Positions 6,579 through 9,783 of a DNA stretch of 9,783 bases are shown piece after piece. The notes beneath the pieces are model-generated. The model saw only the letters and a list, made by a program, of their open reading frames with translations, ran no database searches and was not told the DNA's origin. This stretch comes from Acidobacteriota bacterium (GTDB lineage: Bacteria > Acidobacteriota > Terriglobia > Bryobacterales > JACQDG01), in NCBI GenBank assembly GCA_016201195.1, contig JACQDI010000552.1:1-9783 (forward strand). The letters run 5' to 3'. The stretch's first letter is position 1, and the number at the start of each line of letters is the position of its first letter. The position numbers and the translations under genes are program-made.

Positions 6579-7112
6579 GTGCCGGTGCGTGAGATCATCC
6601 AGCTCGGAAACCCGCTGTTGCGCGAGAAATCCCGCCCGGTGAAGGATTTTCGGGCCGCCGCTCAAACCCTGGCGGACCTGCGCGACACGCTTCACGATTT
6701 TCAACAGCGAAACGGCTTTGGCCGTGGTATCAGCGCCGTTCAGATCGGAGTGCCGGAAAGACTAATATATCTCGAAATCGGCGGCCGCGCCTACAAGCTG
6801 GTCAACCCGGCGCTGCGTGGCGGGAGCCACGACCGGATCCTCGTATGGGACGACTGCTTTTCGTTCCCCCAGATCCTGGTGCGCCTGGTGCGGGCCGCGC
6901 AGGTGGAGGTCGATTACGTCGATCCCCACGGCGTGGCCGGCTCGGTGGCTGCGGATGGCGACTTCTCCGAGTTGTTGCAGCACGAGCTGGATCACCTGGA
7001 CGGCATCCTGGCCATCGACCGGGCCATCAACCAACACAGCTTCGCCACCCGCGCCGAGTACGAGCGGCGGTACGCTCGCGAGCGGGTGGTCACGGTAGGA
7101 GGAAAACAATGA
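6579..7112 (+). CDS. def: Peptide deformylase family protein (divergent motif 2)
   Basis: With GTG 6579 the product is 177 residues (MPVREIIQLGNPLLR..), the usual deformylase N-terminus. A GTG at 6531 would add 16 residues of palindrome-derived sequence. Deformylases remove the formyl group from the N-terminal methionine of new proteins using a bound metal. Motif 1 is GRGISAVQ (48-55, family GxGLAAPQ), motif 2 is DDCFS (91-95, family EGCLS) and motif 3 is QHELDH (134-139). The metal ligands Cys93, His135 and His139 and the catalytic Glu136 are kept, so activity is plausible. The Glu-Gly of EGCLS has become Asp-Asp and the motif 1 proline is valine, so this may be a paralogue with another amide substrate. 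No fmt lies next to it. Its stop overlaps the next start (ATGA). Confidence 0.88.
   Translation: MPVREIIQLGNPLLREKSRPVKDFRAAAQTLADLRDTLHDFQQRNGFGRGISAVQIGVPERLIYLEIGGRAYKLVNPALRGGSHDRILVWDDCFSFPQILVRLVRAAQVEVDYVDPHGVAGSVAADGDFSELLQHELDHLDGILAIDRAINQHSFATRAEYERRYARERVVTVGGKQ
7097..7102 (+). promoter_or_regulatory. Strong Shine-Dalgarno of the PLP enzyme gene
   Basis: AGGAGG stands six bases before ATG 7109, inside the last codons of the deformylase gene. It decides the start against the much longer frame reaching back to 6845. It is one of the clearest ribosome sites in the window. Confidence 0.85.
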
Positions 7113-8398
7113 ACACCAACACTTTCTTTGACCTTCGCGGCTTTGACCGTCGCGCCTTCCTGAAATGGACCGGCGCGCTTCCTTTGCTGGGTTACATCGC
7201 CGGCCAGGGCCTGTGGAACAAGGCCTGGGCGGCGGTGGGCAAGAATTCCAAGGACAACCTCTACACGCGTATCGGGGTGCGGCCCTTCATCAATGCCCGC
7301 GGCACGTGGACCTACCTGAGCGGCTCGCTGGAGTTGCCCGAGGTGCGGGCGGCCAAACAGCAGGCCGCCATGCACTTCGTGGATATCCTCGAGTTGCAGC
7401 ACGCGGTGGGCAAACGGCTGGCCGAGCTTTCCGGGGCCGAGTCAGGGATGATCACGTCCGGCGCCGCCGGCGCCATGGCCGCGGCTACTGCGGGGTGCAT
7501 CGCGGGGAGCGATCCGGCCAAGGTCTGGCAATTACCGGATACGACCGGCATGAAGAGCGAGGTGATCATGCTCGGCGGGCGCAGCGCGTTCGACAGCGCC
7601 ATCCGGCTGGCCGGGGGTAAGCTGGTAGTGGTACACACCCACCAGGAGTTTCTGAACGCGCTCGGCGACAACACCGCCATGGTCTACACCTCCTCGCGGG
7701 GTGAGCAACTGGAGCGGGCGCTGGTCGCCACCAAAAAGGCCAGGGTGCCGCTGCTGCTCGACCAGGCGGCGGGCATTCCGCCCATCGAGAACCTGAAGCT
7801 CTACGCCAAGATGGGTTGCGATCTCTACACCTTCAGCGGCGGCAAGGGCCTGCTCGGGCCGCAATGTTCCGGCCTGCTGCTGGGCCGCAAGGATCTGATT
7901 GAAGCCGCGCTCGCCAACAGCAGCCCGTGGGAAGGCGCGGTCTGCCGTCCGATGAAGGTCGGCAAAGAAGAGATCATGGGCTGCCTGGCGGCTGTGGAAG
8001 CGTGGATGAAGAAGGATCTCAACACGCTCGACCGCGAGTGGAACACCCGCGTGAAGCGCATCGCCAAGATCGTCGAAACCGTCCCCGGCGTAACCACCGA
8101 CATCCAGATCCCGACCGGCGGCAACCGCTACCCCACGCTGACCGTCACCTGGGACGAGAAGGCTTTTGGGCTGACCGTGGCCGATTGCGACCGCAAGTTG
8201 CGAGAGGGCGAGCCGCGCATCGAGGTGCTCACCTCCAACAACCCGAGCCTGGTACCCGCGGTGCGCGAAGGCGGCTCGAAGTCGCCGACCCGGCCTGACC
8301 AGTTGCGGATCATCTCGATGACATTGCAGCCAGGCGAAGACCTGATCGTGGGCAAGAGGCTGCGGGACATCCTCGGCGCAGCCCGGAAGGCGGCGTAG
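7109..8398 (+). CDS. Tat-exported SelA/DgaE-like PLP-dependent enzyme
   Basis: A 429-residue fold-type I pyridoxal-phosphate enzyme of the SelA (selenocysteine synthase)-like group. The N-terminus carries a twin-arginine signal, DRRAFLKW (13-20), a hydrophobic stretch (21-35) and an AWA cleavage site near residue 41. PLP features are TSGAAGAMAAATAGC (116-130, phosphate-binding), DQAAGIP (218-224, Asp218 to the pyridine nitrogen) and FSGGKGLLGPQ (242-252, Schiff-base Lys246). The GGKGLxGPQ block followed by SGLLLGR is closer to D-glucosaminate-6-phosphate ammonia-lyase-like proteins than to true SelA, which is cytosolic. It therefore probably acts on an amino sugar or amino acid outside the cytoplasm, a guess. 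It is coupled to the deformylase gene (ATGA, AGGAGG). No selB or selC is nearby. Its C-terminus is complete and a hairpin follows. Confidence 0.88.
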   Translation: MNTNTFFDLRGFDRRAFLKWTGALPLLGYIAGQGLWNKAWAAVGKNSKDNLYTRIGVRPFINARGTWTYLSGSLELPEVRAAKQQAAMHFVDILELQHAVGKRLAELSGAESGMITSGAAGAMAAATAGCIAGSDPAKVWQLPDTTGMKSEVIMLGGRSAFDSAIRLAGGKLVVVHTHQEFLNALGDNTAMVYTSSRGEQLERALVATKKARVPLLLDQAAGIPPIENLKLYAKMGCDLYTFSGGKGLLGPQCSGLLLGRKDLIEAALANSSPWEGAVCRPMKVGKEEIMGCLAAVEAWMKKDLNTLDREWNTRVKRIAKIVETVPGVTTDIQIPTGGNRYPTLTVTWDEKAFGLTVADCDRKLREGEPRIEVLTSNNPSLVPAVREGGSKSPTRPDQLRIISMTLQPGEDLIVGKRLRDILGAARKAA

Positions 8399-8424
8399 TA
8401 GGGCGGCCCCCTGAGCCGCCTTAC
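8398..8424. terminator. Hairpin between convergent genes, possible bidirectional terminator
   Basis: GTAGGGCGGC (8398-8407) pairs with GCCGCCTTAC (8415-8424) around a 7-base loop: ten pairs with one G-T wobble. It starts at the last base of the PLP enzyme stop and covers the stop of the opposing 67-codon gene. There is no long T-run on either side, so termination by it is uncertain. It could also be a dispersed repeat copy. Confidence 0.5.
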
Positions 8425-8624
8425 GAATCGAGCCAGCTCTCGATTTCTTTCTTCGGATGTTTGGGGGTTTTGCGGCGGGCCTTGGGCTGGATGATCTGCC
8501 CCGCGGGCACCAACCCGATGCGCTCCCGGGCCAGTTTGCGTACTTCCTTGTCGGCCCGGAACACGTTCCGCTTGCGCGCCGCCTTGCCCTGACTCCGACC
8601 GGAGCTCAATTCTTGGACCCTCAA
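8421..8624 (-). CDS. Small basic hypothetical protein (67 aa)
   Basis: A 67-residue, lysine/arginine-rich protein that I do not recognise. The middle (KEVRKLARERIGLVPAGQI) looks like a short helix followed by a loop, the tail has RRKTPKHPKK, and it ends in EIESWLDS. There are no cysteines, no signal peptide and no membrane segment. The proposed start TTG 8624 overlaps the redoxin stop (TTGA), which fits translational coupling, but the start is weak: it is a rare codon and there is no ATG in the frame. Third codon positions are GC-rich like neighbouring genes, and it stops inside the convergent hairpin. A nucleic-acid-binding role fits the charge but is not shown. Confidence 0.6.
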   Translation of the reverse strand: MRVQELSSGRSQGKAARKRNVFRADKEVRKLARERIGLVPAGQIIQPKARRKTPKHPKKEIESWLDS

Positions 8625-9085
8625 CCTGCCCGAAACGCTTCGATCTTTTCGTCGCGATGAAACACCTCGCGCACGCCGAAGCGCTGCGCGATTTCCTCGA
8701 GGTCCTTCCTAACGAAGCCCACGCTCGTGAGCCCGATCCGCCCGTCGGGCTCGACCAGGAACAGCGACGGCACGTGGGTGATGCCGTAGGCGTTCGACAC
8801 CGGGTAGTTCGCGTCCTCGGAATCGAGCAGCACCGGGAAGCGGATGCCATACTCGCGGTTGAATCCCTCGGTCTTCTTCCGGACATCCTGGGAAATGCCC
8901 AGCACTGGCACCGAGGATCCCGCCAGCCTCTGTAAGAACGGAAACGTGTACTGGCAGGTGGGGCACGAAATCTTGAAAAACGCGATCAGCACCGGCCCCT
9001 GCTCGAGCCACTCCCGGAGCGGGCGGGCCGCTCCGGCGATATCGGGCAAGGTGAAGTCGGGCGCCTGAATCCCTGCCTTGGCCAT
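8621..9085 (-). CDS. Thioredoxin-fold redoxin (AhpC/TSA or TlpA-like)
   Basis: A 154-residue thioredoxin-fold protein. It has the peroxiredoxin-type N-terminus (GIQAPDFTLPDIAG), strand FFKISCPTC with the CPTC pair at residues 41-44, the segment VLGISQDVRKKTEGFNREYGIRFPVLLD typical of AhpC/TSA and Bcp-like proteins, and the cis-proline strand THVPSLFLVEPDGRI (Pro106). It could reduce peroxides or act as a thiol-disulfide oxidoreductase. The CxxC pair favours the latter or an atypical 2-Cys mechanism. No signal peptide is present, so it is cytoplasmic. ATG 9085 is preferred to TTG 9091 because an extended -10 ends six bases ahead of it. It overlaps the 67-codon gene downstream. Confidence 0.9.
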   Translation of the reverse strand: MAKAGIQAPDFTLPDIAGAARPLREWLEQGPVLIAFFKISCPTCQYTFPFLQRLAGSSVPVLGISQDVRKKTEGFNREYGIRFPVLLDSEDANYPVSNAYGITHVPSLFLVEPDGRIGLTSVGFVRKDLEEIAQRFGVREVFHRDEKIEAFRAG

Positions 9086-9091
9086 ATTCAA

Positions 9092-9100
9092 AGTTTAGCA
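9092..9100 (-). promoter_or_regulatory. Extended -10 promoter of the redoxin gene
   Basis: The minus strand reads TGC-TAAACT, ending six bases before ATG 9085, the same spacing as at the deformylase gene. The mRNA would begin on or next to the start codon. No Shine-Dalgarno motif or convincing -35 is seen. Confidence 0.4.
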
Positions 9101-9147
9101 CCATCGCCGGGCGCGAAGATCCTGTATCAGAAGAAGTGACTGCTGGA

Positions 9148-9159
9148 GTATAATGGAGC
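9148..9159 (+). promoter_or_regulatory. TATAAT-containing 12-mer before the 75-aa gene
   Basis: GTATAATGGAGC holds a consensus -10 (9149-9154) followed directly by GGAG (9155-9158), eight bases before ATG 9167. If TATAAT is the active -10, the transcript would start near 9161 and exclude GGAG. If GGAG is the ribosome site, the promoter must be further upstream. The same 12-mer recurs at 9400. Confidence 0.45.
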
Positions 9160-9166
9160 AGACGCC

Positions 9167-9394
9167 ATGGCCAAGCGCACACGCAAGACGGCCAAACAAC
9201 TCAACGCCGAGATCGACCGGCTTCAGAAGAAGACCGATCAGGGGTTTGCGGCGCTCGCCCGAGCGCTCGAGGCCTGCCGCAGGGAGCGCGCCAAGACCCC
9301 GGGCGGCTTCCGAGACATCTCCGAACGGGAGCTAAAGGAGGTGATTGAAGCGCTGAAGCCGTTGCCCCGTCCGAGGAAGTCCAAGAGCCGGTGA
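9167..9394 (+). CDS. Small basic coiled-coil hypothetical protein (75 aa)
   Basis: A 75-residue protein that I do not recognise. A basic head (MAKRTRKTAK) leads into a predicted helix or coiled coil, QLNAEIDRLQKKTDQGFAAL (about 11-30) continuing to 42. A GGFRD turn, a second helix SERELKEVIEALK (52-64) and a proline/lysine-rich tail (PLPRPRKSKSR) follow. There is one cysteine, no signal peptide and no membrane segment. It is the first of three closely spaced small plus-strand genes, 21 bases before the next. The charge would suit nucleic-acid or membrane-phosphate contact, but no function can be assigned. Confidence 0.6.
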   Translation: MAKRTRKTAKQLNAEIDRLQKKTDQGFAALARALEACRRERAKTPGGFRDISERELKEVIEALKPLPRPRKSKSR

Positions 9395-9399
9395 ACAGG

Positions 9400-9411
9400 G
9401 TATAATGGAGC
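9400..9411 (+). promoter_or_regulatory. Second copy of GTATAATGGAGC, before the 107-aa gene
   Basis: Identical over 12 bases to 9148-9159. TATAAT (9401-9406) ends nine bases before ATG 9416, and GGAG (9407-9410) stands five bases before it. It lies in the 21-base gap between the two small genes, so the second gene may have its own promoter or the copy may serve as its ribosome site. Confidence 0.45.
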
Positions 9412-9415
9412 CGAT

Positions 9416-9739
9416 ATGGATGTAGAGAAGGCGATCCACTTCCTGCTGGAGCAGCAGGCGCAGATCAACGAGCAGCAGGGCCGGTTCAACGAGCAGCAGG
9501 CTCGGCTCAAGGAGGAGCAGGCTCAGTTCGAGCGGGGTCTCAACGGCCTTCGCAAGCTGATGCTGGTGGGCATGAAAATGTTGGTCAAGAACGAGCGAGC
9601 CCAGGCCCGCACAGATGCCGCTCTGAGCGCCCTCATCGAGGCGCAAATGCGAACCGAGGCCAGACTGGACCGCACTGACGCCAGATTCGAGCGCCTGATG
9701 GCGGCACTGCTCCAAAAGAGGACGAACGGTCGTGGCTAA
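9416..9739 (+). CDS. Heptad-repeat coiled-coil hypothetical protein (107 aa)
   Basis: A 107-residue protein, nearly all predicted helix. After MDVEKAIHFLL, residues 12-39 form four exact 7-residue repeats (EQQAQIN, EQQGRFN, EQQARLK, EEQAQFE). A hydrophobic stretch, LRKLMLVGMKMLVKN (about 44-58), follows, then a second helical region with pattern RTDAALSALIEAQMRTEARL and DRTDARFERLMAALL. It is likely an oligomeric coiled coil. The middle stretch is too short and too charged to be a sure membrane anchor. I recall Gln/Arg-rich proteins with similar MD..IxFLLxQQA starts in Solibacter-type genomes, function unknown. It is the middle member of the small-gene cluster, and the next gene starts eight bases inside its 3' end. 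Confidence 0.72.
   Translation: MDVEKAIHFLLEQQAQINEQQGRFNEQQARLKEEQAQFERGLNGLRKLMLVGMKMLVKNERAQARTDAALSALIEAQMRTEARLDRTDARFERLMAALLQKRTNGRG
9449..9532 (+). repeat. Four in-phase 21-bp tandem units inside the 107-aa gene
   Basis: Units start at 9449, 9470, 9491 and 9512, each beginning GAGCAGCAGG or GAGGAGCAGG and each coding one heptad. Copies diverge mostly at the end of the unit. The exact 21-base period keeps the coiled-coil register and would allow gain or loss of whole heptads by slippage. Confidence 0.85.
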
Positions 9740-9783
9740 GCCCAAACAGGACCGATTTGAGAAGGTGATGGCCGACATCGACA
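9732..9783 (+). CDS. Start of a further small gene, cut by the window edge
   Basis: GTG 9732 opens a frame reading MAKPKQDRFEKVMADID to the right edge (17 codons and one base). It overlaps the end of the 107-aa gene by eight bases and has AGAGGA at 9717-9722, nine bases upstream, a good ribosome site. The visible part is charged and helix-prone, and MAK echoes the start of the 75-aa protein. The product is unknown; the rest lies outside the window. An ATG at 9768, in the same frame, is an alternative start. Confidence 0.55.
   Translation, partial: MAKPKQDRFEKVMADID

Noticed and set aside
6845..7108. An N-terminal extension of the PLP enzyme frame by 88 codons
   Set aside because: It lies inside the deformylase gene, whereas ATG 7109 has a perfect AGGAGG and begins a Tat signal.
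7109..8398. True selenocysteine synthase (selA)
   Set aside because: There is a Tat signal, a GGKGLLGPQ-type PLP block closer to DgaE-like proteins, and no selB, selD or tRNA-Sec nearby.
1..9783. tRNA, rRNA, riboswitch, insertion sequence or prophage
   Set aside because: No cloverleaf, known aptamer core, transposase, integrase or terminal inverted repeats could be seen on either strand.

Overview
The window comes from a GC-rich bacterium. Gene content (type II thymidine kinase, secreted small proteins, a Tat-signal SelA-fold enzyme, heptad-repeat mini-proteins) and the low-complexity intergenic repeats suggest an Acidobacteriota relative of the Solibacter/Bryobacter type. That placement is an impression from memory, not a computed result.

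Layout, left to right. Bases 1-201 hold no secure gene, only a weak minus-strand start signal at the edge. A plus-strand GT2 glycosyltransferase (246-956) converges on a minus-strand glycolytic pair, gapA then pgk (3197 to 1018, stop/start overlap TAATG). A 100-base gap full of 7-bp repeats separates gapA from a tight minus-strand operon: tdk (6496), a GHMP kinase, a CPBP intramembrane protease and a secreted protein with a BamE-like C-terminus (ends 3298). Junctions in this operon are 1-base overlap, 9-base gap and 4-base ATGA overlap. Divergent from tdk is a plus-strand pair: a divergent peptide deformylase (6579-7112) coupled by ATGA to a Tat-signal, SelA/DgaE-like PLP enzyme (7109-8398). 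This converges, across a 10-bp hairpin, on a minus-strand redoxin followed by a 67-codon gene (9085 to 8421). The right end carries small plus-strand genes: a 75-aa basic protein, a 107-aa coiled-coil protein, and the first codons of a further gene.

Functionally this is mostly housekeeping: lower glycolysis (GapA makes 1,3-bisphosphoglycerate, Pgk converts it to ATP and 3-phosphoglycerate), thymidine salvage, sugar or isoprenoid-type phosphorylation, thiol redox and surface glycosylation. No CRISPR array, prophage, insertion sequence or tRNA/rRNA was seen.

The least ordinary features are: (1) a different repeat or hairpin at each of four transcription-unit boundaries; (2) a PLP enzyme predicted to be exported folded through Tat, translationally coupled to a deformylase with a changed metal-ligand motif; (3) several -10 boxes placed so close to start codons that the mRNAs would be leaderless or nearly so; and (4) a small-gene cluster with a duplicated 12-bp promoter element and an in-phase 21-bp repeat coding for coiled-coil heptads.
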